A stretch of 50,146 nucleotides of DNA from Xanthobacteraceae bacterium (GTDB taxonomy: Bacteria > Pseudomonadota > Alphaproteobacteria > Rhizobiales > Xanthobacteraceae): NCBI GenBank assembly GCA_028290465.1, contig JAQGJU010000001.1, forward strand, positions 1-50,146, written 5' to 3'. Of the stretch, positions 17,022-24,283 are shown piece after piece. The notes under the pieces were generated by a model that saw nothing but the letters and a program-made list of their open reading frames with translations, was not told the origin of the DNA and did not search any database. Position numbers and translations under genes: made by a program. Position 1 is the first letter of the stretch, and the number at the start of each line of letters is the position of its first letter.

Positions 17022-18059
17022 TCAGCGCAACACCTTCTGATCGTCGTCGCCCGCCTTTCGGCCGAACAAATTCCCGATCAGCGACGAGAAAATGCCCGGC
17101 ACCTCGTGATCGCGGAACGGCACCGGCCGGCACAGGCCCATGGTGATGAGGCCGATGCGGGCCATGCGCTGCGACGCATAGGCGGCCTCGGCCGTGGTGG
17201 TGGCGAGACGCTCGGCGACGACACCGGTGAGATGCTGCGTCAGCGTTGCACCGGCCAGATCGACGGCGCCGAGCCGTCCGGCCTCGACGATCAGCCGGCG
17301 CAGCAGATGCGTGGTCGCGGCCGCGGTCGGGCGGTGGCCATACACGGCCGCGATGCCGCGCACCATGCGCACGCTCATCGCGACGAAGAACACCGTGTCG
17401 GTGATGGCGGTTGGGGATACGGCCGTGATGGCAAAGGCGCGGCCGACCGCGCGACGCACGATCGCTTCGGCGCGGCGGTCGAGCGGCGTCATCACGGTGC
17501 GCGACAGCAATTCGGCCTGCTGGGCCGGCGTGTGATGGCGCTGCGCCTGGCGCTGGAACGCCTCGATGGCGGCCTCGGTCTCGCGGTCCTTCGGAATGAC
17601 GGCGAGCGCGGTGCGGATCGCGTCCTGCATGTCGGCCGGGCGCGTCGCGGCGTCGGGCATGAAATGCTTCTGGTTGGCCTCGACGCTTTTCAGCGCGAAG
17701 AAACTCTTCAACTCGCGGCCGATCACCACCGCGCCGCCGACGACACCGGCCGCAACGGCGGCGCTCGCAATCCATCCCAGCGAGCCGCCATTGGCGAACG
17801 CGCCGGAGATCCACAGATACGCATCGACGCCGAGCCAGCCGGCCAGAAACACGGCGATGCCGACCATGCCCCAGCGCACGCCGCGATCGGCGCGGCGCGG
17901 CATCGCGATATCGGAGCGCGGCCGTTCGGCCGGCACGCTGGCGACGATCTGGCCTGTCTCTTCGGCCGTTCTTACGAACGGCGCCGCGATCTCGACGCGG
18001 CGCTCATCGGGTTCGTCCACCACGCGCACGCGCGGGCCAAAGTCTCGCGGATCGCTCAT
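17022..18059 (-). CDS. YcjF-family (DUF697, TIGR01620) membrane protein
   Basis: A 345-residue inner-membrane protein. Residues 1-65 are polar. Two membrane helices follow (GMVGIAVFLAGWLGVDAYLW and IASAAVAAGVVGGAVVIG), then a long soluble region with the DUF697 features RRAEAIVRRAVGRAFAITAV, VRMVRGIAAVYGHRPT and LLRRLIVEAGRLGAVD. The gene overlaps the upstream ycjX-type gene by 4 bases, the conserved ycjX-ycjF order. The pair is stress-associated in enterobacteria, but its biochemical role is not established. The C-terminus ends close to a palindromic repeat. Confidence 0.87.
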   Translation of the reverse strand: MSDPRDFGPRVRVVDEPDERRVEIAAPFVRTAEETGQIVASVPAERPRSDIAMPRRADRGVRWGMVGIAVFLAGWLGVDAYLWISGAFANGGSLGWIASAAVAAGVVGGAVVIGRELKSFFALKSVEANQKHFMPDAATRPADMQDAIRTALAVIPKDRETEAAIEAFQRQAQRHHTPAQQAELLSRTVMTPLDRRAEAIVRRAVGRAFAITAVSPTAITDTVFFVAMSVRMVRGIAAVYGHRPTAAATTHLLRRLIVEAGRLGAVDLAGATLTQHLTGVVAERLATTTAEAAYASQRMARIGLITMGLCRPVPFRDHEVPGIFSSLIGNLFGRKAGDDDQKVLR

Positions 18060-19495
18060 CGCAGCCGGTCTCCGATCAGATATTCCAACGCCAGATCCAG
18101 GTTGATGTGCGGAATGCCGTCGACCGGCGCCGGATCGATCACCGGCGGCTCGAACACCGGCATCTCATTGACGAACGGCGCGCCCCACGCATCCGGTCGC
18201 GGAGTCCGGATCGGCACCTGACCGGCGAAGAATATCTCGCGTTTCGTGCCACCGACCCGCCGGCCTGTAACCACCTGAACGCGACGGCCATTGATGTCGT
18301 CGGTATCCTCGGCGGTCGAGGCGACGGCCGCGAGCGCCATCACGTCGATATCGGCATCGTGGCTGCGCGCCTCGAGCGCCGGCACCGCCGCCACGTTACG
18401 CAGCAGCGCCGACAGATGATCGCGCTGCATGTCGGGCACGTGATCGGCCTTGGTGGCCGCGAACAGAACTTTTTCGACGCCGCCGGTGCCGAGCAGCGTC
18501 GACAGGATGCTGCGCTGGCCATAGCGAAAGCTTTCCAGAATGGCTTCGGTCGCGAGCCGGGTGTCGTCGAACGCCTCGCGGCCGGCCAGCAGCGCACCGA
18601 GCACGTCGACCAGCACGATCTGCCGGCCAAAATTGCGGAAATAGGTCGCGTAGAACTTCTCGACGACTTCCTTCTTGTAGACCTCGAAGCGCTCCTGCAT
18701 CAGCGCGCCGAGCGTACCCGGCGCTGCCGCGCCATCGGCCACGTCGAGCGGCGCGAACCATAGATACGGCACGTCGCCGAGCGCGCCCGGACACACAAAC
18801 CGCCCGGGCTGCAAATAGCTCAGCCCGTGCTGGTCGCGCGCCACGAACAATGCCGCCTTGTAGAGATCATGCGCCTGTTTGGCGGTGCTCTCGCTGCCGG
18901 CCTCGCTGGCCGGATGGTCGGCCAGGAAGGCGAGAAAATCGTGCGCGACCTCGGCCCGCAATCCGCGCCGCCAGACCGCCAGCGTTGCGCGCGACCATTC
19001 GGCATAGCTCTGACCGAGCAGCGGCAGGTCGAGCAGCCATTCGCCCGGATAGTCGACGATCTTCAGCTTCAGCGTCGCGGCCGGTCCGCTGATCTGGCCG
19101 ATGAGCCGGCTGAGCGCGCCGCTCGGCACGAACCGGATGTCGAGCCCGATCTCGCTGATGTCATCGGTGCGCGACGGCCAGTCGGCCGGTGTGCCGGCCA
19201 TGCGCTCGATGTTCGACAGATACGCAAAGCGCGGCAGCAGGCCCGCTTTGGCGCCGTCGAGCCGGGCCGCGATCAGCCGGCCCTCCCCGACCACGCGCAG
19301 CAGCGGCATCCGGTTCGGATTGTGCAGGGCGCTGAGAAGATTGTGGATCAGGCTGGTGATGAACACGGTCTTGCCGGCCCGGCTGAGGCCGGTGACGGCC
19401 AGCGACACCGTCGAGCCGCTGACCAGTTCGGTCAGGTTGACGGCATCGGCCAGCCAATCGGGAACCCGCACCAACGCCGAAGGAATTTTCACCAT
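18056..19495 (-). CDS. YcjX-family P-loop GTPase-like protein
   Basis: A 479-residue cytosolic NTPase-like protein. Walker A is GLSRAGKT at residues 36-43, followed by VFITSLIHNLLSALHNP. Further landmarks are KLKIVDYPGEWLLDLPLLG (the DxPG switch), FYATYFRNFGRQIVLVDVLG and KVLFAATKADHVP (the TKAD base-recognition motif). These define the YcjX/DUF463 family, whose members bind GTP. It is translationally coupled to the ycjF-type gene through a 4-base overlap. The name ycjX reflects the E. coli member; its function in alphaproteobacteria is unknown. Confidence 0.9.
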   Translation of the reverse strand: MVKIPSALVRVPDWLADAVNLTELVSGSTVSLAVTGLSRAGKTVFITSLIHNLLSALHNPNRMPLLRVVGEGRLIAARLDGAKAGLLPRFAYLSNIERMAGTPADWPSRTDDISEIGLDIRFVPSGALSRLIGQISGPAATLKLKIVDYPGEWLLDLPLLGQSYAEWSRATLAVWRRGLRAEVAHDFLAFLADHPASEAGSESTAKQAHDLYKAALFVARDQHGLSYLQPGRFVCPGALGDVPYLWFAPLDVADGAAAPGTLGALMQERFEVYKKEVVEKFYATYFRNFGRQIVLVDVLGALLAGREAFDDTRLATEAILESFRYGQRSILSTLLGTGGVEKVLFAATKADHVPDMQRDHLSALLRNVAAVPALEARSHDADIDVMALAAVASTAEDTDDINGRRVQVVTGRRVGGTKREIFFAGQVPIRTPRPDAWGAPFVNEMPVFEPPVIDPAPVDGIPHINLDLALEYLIGDRLR

Positions 19496-19714
19496 GGATA
19501 GAAAGCCGGGCAGCAGGCGTTTCCGATCATCCGTCTCATATAGCCCTCACGCGAAGAATTTCATCCGGGACACCGGCCCGCCGTCCGGCAATGCATCCCA
19601 TTTAAAAAGACTTGGAGACACGGCGATTTGTCCCCATAGGGCCAAATGATACCGCAATCGCCGGACAGAATCCGTCAAGATGTTGTTGTCGGAAAGGCAA
19701 AGGCAGAGCCACGC

Positions 19715-20224
19715 ATGCTCGACCGTGTTGACCTGGAACCGCTGTTCTTCGCCCCGTTCGTCTCGTCGGTGATGCGGGTCGAGCCGCAGTGGATCGACTA
19801 CAACGGCCATCTCAACATGGCCTACTACCACGTGCTGTTCGACCGCTGCGTCGATGAGGCCTACACCCTGGTCGGCATCGGCCAGGATTACGTCCACAGC
19901 CGAGGGCGGTCGCTGTTCACGGCCGAAGCGCATGTGCGCTATCTGCGCGAACTGACCCTGGACGATCCGGTGCGGGCAACGTTCCAATTGCTCGACTTCG
20001 ACCGCAAGCGGATACATTTCTTCCAGCAATTGTTCCACGGCACCGAAGGTTGGGTGTCGGCGACCTGCGAGAACATGTCGCTGCATGTCGACCTGGACAG
20101 CCGCAAGACCGCGCCATTCCCGGACGATGCGGCCACGCGCTTGGCCCGCATGAAGGCCGCGCACGTCAGGCTGCCGACGCCCGAGGCCGCCGGACGGCGG
20201 ATCGCGATGCCGGAAAAAGCCTGA
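19715..20224 (+). CDS. Hotdog-fold thioesterase family protein
   Basis: A 169-residue protein of the 4-hydroxybenzoyl-CoA-thioesterase-like group. It shows RVEPQWIDYNGHLNMAYYHV, in which D-Y-N-G-H-x-N-M is the active-site region, then YTLVGIGQDYV, SLFTAEAHVRYLRELTLDD and FFQQLFHGTEGWVSATCENM. The ATG at 19715 is used; an in-frame ATG at 19646 would add 23 residues without family similarity. Related domains are fused to carnitine dehydrogenase in some bacteria; as a stand-alone enzyme the acyl-CoA substrate is uncertain. The gene ends beside a 13-base tandem repeat and converges on the caspase-like gene. Confidence 0.78.
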   Translation: MLDRVDLEPLFFAPFVSSVMRVEPQWIDYNGHLNMAYYHVLFDRCVDEAYTLVGIGQDYVHSRGRSLFTAEAHVRYLRELTLDDPVRATFQLLDFDRKRIHFFQQLFHGTEGWVSATCENMSLHVDLDSRKTAPFPDDAATRLARMKAAHVRLPTPEAAGRRIAMPEKA

Positions 20225-20251
20225 TTGCCGTTTGCAGCGATGCCTTCCTTT

Positions 20252-20316
20252 CGGCACTGCTTGTCGACGCTGCTTACCGACACTGCTTACCGACACTGCT
20301 TACCGACACTCCTGGC
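20252..20316. repeat. 13-base tandem repeat, five units
   Basis: Unit CGACACTGCTTAC, with copies at 20252, 20265, 20278, 20291 and 20304. The central three are nearly identical (20265 differs by one base, 20278 and 20291 are exact) and the outer two are diverged. The right end overlaps the stop codon and last residues of the caspase-like gene, so unit number could change that protein's C-terminus. Strand slippage is the likely origin. Confidence 0.85.
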
Positions 20317-22288
20317 CAACACGATCAAGAGCTTGGCCCAAGCCCTTGATCGCGTAATCATCGCTCGGCCGCGCACCCCGCGCGGTGTCGCCCTTGATCG
20401 AGACCTTTGGGTGACGAAGCATCGCATCGATCAAACGCGTCTCGTCCGCCCTGTTCTTAATCCAGGCCTGATTGTTCTGGGTGTACATGGCGTAACTGGT
20501 GCCGCCGATTTCGACCACGGCATCCGAAGCGGGCTTGAAGCTGTAATCGCTCATGATCGAAAACTCGTTCTTCACGCCGTCCGCCGGGCGGGTCGAAATA
20601 AACAGGTAGGTTGGGTCGCGCGGCTGATTTCGTGTTCCGGGTGGTGAATTCACCAGCCTGGCCAAAGCGAAACAGACCTTCTTGCCATTGGGAGCAGCGC
20701 TGTAGGCGCCCCAATCGCCGTATTGCCCGAGCAATACGGCTCCCTTTCCAACGATGGCCGTTGGAAGGGCGGCTTGGGATGCCGGCGCAGGCGACGTCGG
20801 ACGAGTCGGCGGTGCGACGGCGGCGGATTGACTCTTTTTCAATTCGTCGAGGCGCACTCGCGCAGGGTCGTCATTGGCGAATTGTCCAAGCCGTACAGGC
20901 TCCGTTGCGACGCTAGACGATGGATTGGCGGCTTGCGGCGGTAGCGCAGGCGTTGTCGGACGGGTCGGCGGCACGACGGCGGCGGATTGACTCTTTTTCA
21001 ATTCGTCGAGCCGCGCTTGCGCACGATCGTCATTGGCGAATTGCCCGAGCCGTACAGGCTCCGTCGCGACACCAGACGATGGATTGGCGGCTTGCGGCGG
21101 TGGCGCAGGCGTCGTCGGACGGGTCGGCGGCGTGACGGCGGCGGCTTGGCTCTTTTTCAATTCATCGAGCTGCGGCCGCGCACGATTCCCCTCGGCCCCA
21201 AGCAATACCGGCTCGTTCTCCACGATGGACGATGGTGCGGCGGCCTGCGGCGGCGGCGCAGGCGGCGTCGGACGAACGGGCGGTGCGACGGCGACAGCTT
21301 GGCTCCTTTTCAATTCGTCGAGCCGCGCCCGGGCAAGATCGCCATAGAAGCTATCGCCGAAGCGTCGAATGAAGGCTTCGAGAACGGCTGGATTCGACGT
21401 GTTCTTGACCTCGCCCCACGCATTCACAACCTCATTCGACGGCGAAGGCACGGTCACTGTCGGTTGAGGCGCGGCAATCGGCGACGAAGCTGCCGGCTGC
21501 CCGCGCAGATAGAACTCGCCGATCAGCGACAGCGACAATTCAGGAAGCTGCGCGCGGTTGGTGCCCTCGTAGACGTCCGCGCTGACGCGCCGAAACACGG
21601 TGCCGATTTCCGCCGTCGCTTCGATGTGCTTGAGGAATGCCGTCGTGTAGGGGCTGTTGCGGCCCCGGCCGTCCTCGGCGGTGCGGCCGGCCTGCGTCGA
21701 ATAGGCAACGATCATGCCTTGCGGCGAGTCGATCTTGGCGAGCCCGCGCTGCACTGCCGCCGCGCGGGTGCGACCGATGGTGCGCTTCAGCTCCTCGGCC
21801 AGCGGATTGTCGCGGCAGGAATCCAGCACCAGGATGCGCAAATTCTTGGCCTGCTGAACGTCGGCCACGATGTCGTCGACCCGGGCCATGCGGCGCAGAT
21901 CGGCCTCGTCGGTCAATTTGGCGTCGACCGGCATCAGATAATTGACGCCGGCGAACTGCATGGCGTGGCCGCTGTAATAAAAAATCGCGATGTCGGCCTC
22001 GCGGGCGGCGCGGGCAAAGCGGATCGTGGCATCGTCCATGCCGGCCTTGTCGAGATCGAGGCCAACGATGGTTTCGAAACCGCTGCGCTTGAGCGCGGCC
22101 GCCACGTCCTCGGCGTCGTTCTTCGGATTGGGCAGCCGGGGCGCGTTCTGGTAGGCGCCGTTACCGACAACGAGTGCGACGCGTTTCTCGGCCAGCGCGG
22201 GCGAAGACATGCACGCCGCCACTGCGCAGATCGCCAGTGCGAAGATCGTCAGAACCAGCCTGGATAAGAAACCGCCGCGATGTTCCAC
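20300..22288 (-). CDS. Secreted caspase-like (peptidase C14) protein with repeats and C-terminal IalB-like domain
   Basis: A 662-residue protein read from GTG at 22288, which has GGGGAGCGG just upstream; an ATG 28 codons earlier gives an unlikely N-terminus. Residues 1-33 are a signal peptide (LVLTIFALAICAVAACMSSPALA). The caspase p20 domain spans about 35-263: KRVALVVGNGAYQ, His108 in FYYSGHAMQ and Cys158 in LVLDSCRDNP, both catalytic residues present. After a linker (WGEVKNTSNPAVLEAFIRRF) come four units of 51-53 residues around LDELKKSQ and PPTRPTTPAPPPQAA (about 323-516). Residues 519-661 resemble invasion-associated locus B proteins (GQYGDWGAYS, KVCFALA, FISTRPADGVKNE, CR end). The IalB-like part and proteolysis are inferred from motifs; targets unknown. 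Confidence 0.85.
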   Translation of the reverse strand: MEHRGGFLSRLVLTIFALAICAVAACMSSPALAEKRVALVVGNGAYQNAPRLPNPKNDAEDVAAALKRSGFETIVGLDLDKAGMDDATIRFARAAREADIAIFYYSGHAMQFAGVNYLMPVDAKLTDEADLRRMARVDDIVADVQQAKNLRILVLDSCRDNPLAEELKRTIGRTRAAAVQRGLAKIDSPQGMIVAYSTQAGRTAEDGRGRNSPYTTAFLKHIEATAEIGTVFRRVSADVYEGTNRAQLPELSLSLIGEFYLRGQPAASSPIAAPQPTVTVPSPSNEVVNAWGEVKNTSNPAVLEAFIRRFGDSFYGDLARARLDELKRSQAVAVAPPVRPTPPAPPPQAAAPSSIVENEPVLLGAEGNRARPQLDELKKSQAAAVTPPTRPTTPAPPPQAANPSSGVATEPVRLGQFANDDRAQARLDELKKSQSAAVVPPTRPTTPALPPQAANPSSSVATEPVRLGQFANDDPARVRLDELKKSQSAAVAPPTRPTSPAPASQAALPTAIVGKGAVLLGQYGDWGAYSAAPNGKKVCFALARLVNSPPGTRNQPRDPTYLFISTRPADGVKNEFSIMSDYSFKPASDAVVEIGGTSYAMYTQNNQAWIKNRADETRLIDAMLRHPKVSIKGDTARGARPSDDYAIKGLGQALDRVGQECR
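20741..21322. repeat. In-frame tandem repeats (159/159/153 bases) inside the caspase-like gene
   Basis: The sequence around CTCTTTTTCAATTCGTCGAG recurs with reference points at 20821, 20980, 21139 and 21292, giving periods of 159, 159 and 153 bases, all multiples of three. They encode Pro-rich units ending in LDELKKSQ. The two central units are almost identical at DNA level, which suggests recent duplication or gene conversion. Confidence 0.88.
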
Positions 22289-22443
22289 AGCACCGCTCCC
22301 CACGGCATGAAGCCGTAACCCAAGACAATATCCCACACGACCTTGGTTGCAACCGGCGCGCGTCCGGTTCAATGGCGGGGCGCCGAGGGCTCCCGGTAAA
22401 CCGCCTGCCCGTTTGGCCCGGATGAAGGCCGCGCATGCGTCTT

Positions 22444-22686
22444 CTATCCCAGACTACCCGCAAAACGCTCGGCCAGGCGGTCGCGCCGGAACGCCTCGAC
22501 GACCAAATCGACAAACACCCGCGTCTTGGCCGGCAGCAATGTGCGGCTGGCGTAGTACAGCGACAACGCGCCGAGGTCGGCGTACCATTTCGGCAGCAAG
22601 CGGACGAATTTGCCGCTTTCCAGGTGCGGCAATGCGTCCGGCACCGCCACCATGGCGACGCCAAGCCCGAGCAGCGCAGCCCGCAC
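22444..22686 (-). pseudogene. LysR-type regulator remnant, C-terminal fragment only
   Basis: About 80 residues read as the end of a LysR effector-binding domain: ALLGLGVAMVAVPDALPHLE, then SGKFVRLLPKWYADLGALSL, YYASRTLLPAKTRVFVDLVV and EAFRR. A complete LysR protein has about 300 residues with an N-terminal helix-turn-helix, which is absent. Immediately upstream (22687 onward) the frame changes to unrelated sequence. Interpreted as a truncated dead gene. Confidence 0.65.
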
Positions 22687-22703
22687 CAGCGCCGTCAGTC
22701 GTT

Positions 22704-22778
22704 GACGCGGTCGGCGCGCGTCTCGTCCAGTTCCCGGGCGGGCCGCTGCCGGTGCACAACCTCGTCAAGTTCGGCTGA
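22704..22778 (+). pseudogene. 3' end of an unidentified plus-strand gene, remnant
   Basis: The 24 codons before the TGA at 22776 read DAVGARLVQFPGGPLPVHN and then LVKFG, which looks like a genuine protein C-terminus, and a strong hairpin terminator starts 18 bases after the stop. Upstream sequence belongs to the LysR remnant on the other strand. It is best explained as the surviving tail of a deleted gene; family not recognised. Confidence 0.4.
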
Positions 22779-22795
22779 TCGTCATCATCGAACCA

Positions 22796-22822
22796 CGGCA
22801 GCGCGGACCATCCGCGCTGCCG
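22796..22822 (+). terminator. Strong hairpin terminator
   Basis: CGGCAGCGCGGA (22796-22807), loop CCA, TCCGCGCTGCCG (22811-22822): a perfect 12-bp stem followed by TCTGTTTCC. It follows the plus-strand gene remnant and now has no intact gene to serve on that strand. Confidence 0.7.
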
Positions 22823-22861
22823 TCTGTTTCCGGCAAGCCGCGTAAATCCGGTAAGGTTTGA

Positions 22862-22886
22862 TTAACCATGTTTTCTTTATGGTTAA
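22862..22886. promoter_or_regulatory. Inverted TTAACCAT pair, candidate CtrA sites
   Basis: TTAACCAT at 22862-22869 and its exact reverse complement ATGGTTAA at 22879-22886, nine bases apart. TTAACCAT is the half-site described for the cell-cycle regulator CtrA in alphaproteobacteria. The pair lies about 37 bases before the GTG of the following gene, a position suited to promoter control. Confidence 0.55.
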
Positions 22887-22922
22887 CGAAACAACTCCGC
22901 GCGCTGTGACGGGAGCTTGGGC

Positions 22923-24074
22923 GTGACCACGATAGGGCTCAACTCGACCACCTTGAACTATGCCGGCAGCGCGTACGGTGCCGTGTCCACCCCGGCGGCC
23001 GCCACCACCACGGCTTCCACCACCGACACCGAGACGACGGCGCAGAGCACCAACGCCACCTCGGTGACCTTGTCGGATGAGGCCAAGGCGTATCTGGCCA
23101 CGACCGCGACCGCGGAGCCCGATACCAAGCCCGCATCGGCGATCGAACTGGCCACGAAAGCCCGCCAATGGTTCGACCAGGAATACAAAACGCTCGATAT
23201 CTCGTCGGCGATGGCGGACGGACGGGTGACCGTCGACTTCACCGATCAGAATCGCGCGACGCTGTCGGCCATTGCGTCCAATACGCAGGACCTGTTCAGC
23301 CCGGACGAGGTCAAAGCCGCCACGCTGGTGCTTCAGGCCCGATTCGACGACGAGATCGGACCGCATGTCGCGGTCGCACGCCTCACCGGCAACTATGCCG
23401 ACGTCTACGAGGCGGCCCAGGACTATCTCGACGCAGCCGGCGCCGACGAACAGGCCACGCCGCTGTGGAAAGCGCAAACCGACGCCGTCGCTGAAGGCTT
23501 GGCCGCCACGAAGGCCACGTCCGGCAAGGCACCGAACACCGGAAATCCCGATGACCCGGTCCGCTCGCTGCTCGACCGGACGTCAACGCCCGGAACGGCG
23601 CTGCCGGGCACGAGTTTCGACGACGTCGCCTCAAATGCCCGCTCGATGCTCGATGCCCAGATCAACAAGGCGTTGGATGACGGCACCGAACTGGTGTTCA
23701 GCCAGGGCCGGCGTTTCGGCCAGCAGGTCGACTACAGCGCGTTCGACAACCGCTCTTTGGCGGCCGTCGCCCAGAACCAGAGCGATGCGTTTTCGGGCGA
23801 GGAAGTTCGCACGGCCAAGACCGAGTTGGACCGGCGCAACCGCGCGAGCATTCTGGCCGCCATGCAGACGTCGCAATCCGACGGCGATCCGCGCAGCAAC
23901 ACCCTCGCGTTGTTGCAGCAATATGCCGGCATGAGCGACGAAGAGAAGTCGGTGATGGGCTACACCGAGGACTTCGCCAACCGCCTCGCCCAGAATTACC
24001 GCACCCTGACTATGCTGCAAAATGCCCTCGGTTCGAGCCAATCCAGTAGCCTCAGCAGCCTTCTCGGCGGCTAA
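22923..24074 (+). CDS. Protein of unknown function with an internal duplication
   Basis: A 383-residue protein of no family I recognise. Start GTG at 22923 follows GGGAG by seven bases; a TTG two codons earlier is less likely. Residues 1-40 are rich in Thr, Ser and Ala (TTIGLNSTTLNYAGSAYGAV) and resemble the low-complexity ends of exported flagellar-type proteins; no classical signal peptide is seen. Two copies of a module are visible: NRATLSAIASNTQDLFSPDE followed by VKAATLVLQARFD, and NRSLAAVAQNQSDAFSGEE followed by VRTAKTELDRRNR. The C-terminus is Ser-rich. The gene stands alone behind an inverted CtrA-like site pair. A structural or surface-related role is a guess. Confidence 0.75.
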   Translation: MTTIGLNSTTLNYAGSAYGAVSTPAAATTTASTTDTETTAQSTNATSVTLSDEAKAYLATTATAEPDTKPASAIELATKARQWFDQEYKTLDISSAMADGRVTVDFTDQNRATLSAIASNTQDLFSPDEVKAATLVLQARFDDEIGPHVAVARLTGNYADVYEAAQDYLDAAGADEQATPLWKAQTDAVAEGLAATKATSGKAPNTGNPDDPVRSLLDRTSTPGTALPGTSFDDVASNARSMLDAQINKALDDGTELVFSQGRRFGQQVDYSAFDNRSLAAVAQNQSDAFSGEEVRTAKTELDRRNRASILAAMQTSQSDGDPRSNTLALLQQYAGMSDEEKSVMGYTEDFANRLAQNYRTLTMLQNALGSSQSSSLSSLLGG

Positions 24075-24283
24075 GATCCCGGCCGCGAGGGTTTCGGAAC
24101 TTTTCGAACCCGGCCAAGGCGCGATATGAGGCTGTCGTGGCGGCCCTTCGGCGTGCGCCCAGCCGAACCAATCCCTAAAAACGGTTGACCCCTCCCAATC
24201 GAAGGCCCCCGATGCCATCTAAGGGCCATGAGATTCGGCTGATTCCCGGGTTTCTCATCCCTACCGCCCAACCCGGAGCCGTA

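Noticed and set aside
17106-18221. 371-codon plus-strand open frame opposite the ycjF-type gene
   Set aside because: Crosses the boundary of two overlapping minus-strand genes and has no recognisable motif.
20252-20316. Possible CRISPR array
   Set aside because: Units are 13 bases in direct tandem with no spacers; it is a simple tandem repeat.
20741-21322. Possible CRISPR or mobile element
   Set aside because: Period of 153-159 bases is translated in frame within one gene; it is a coding repeat.
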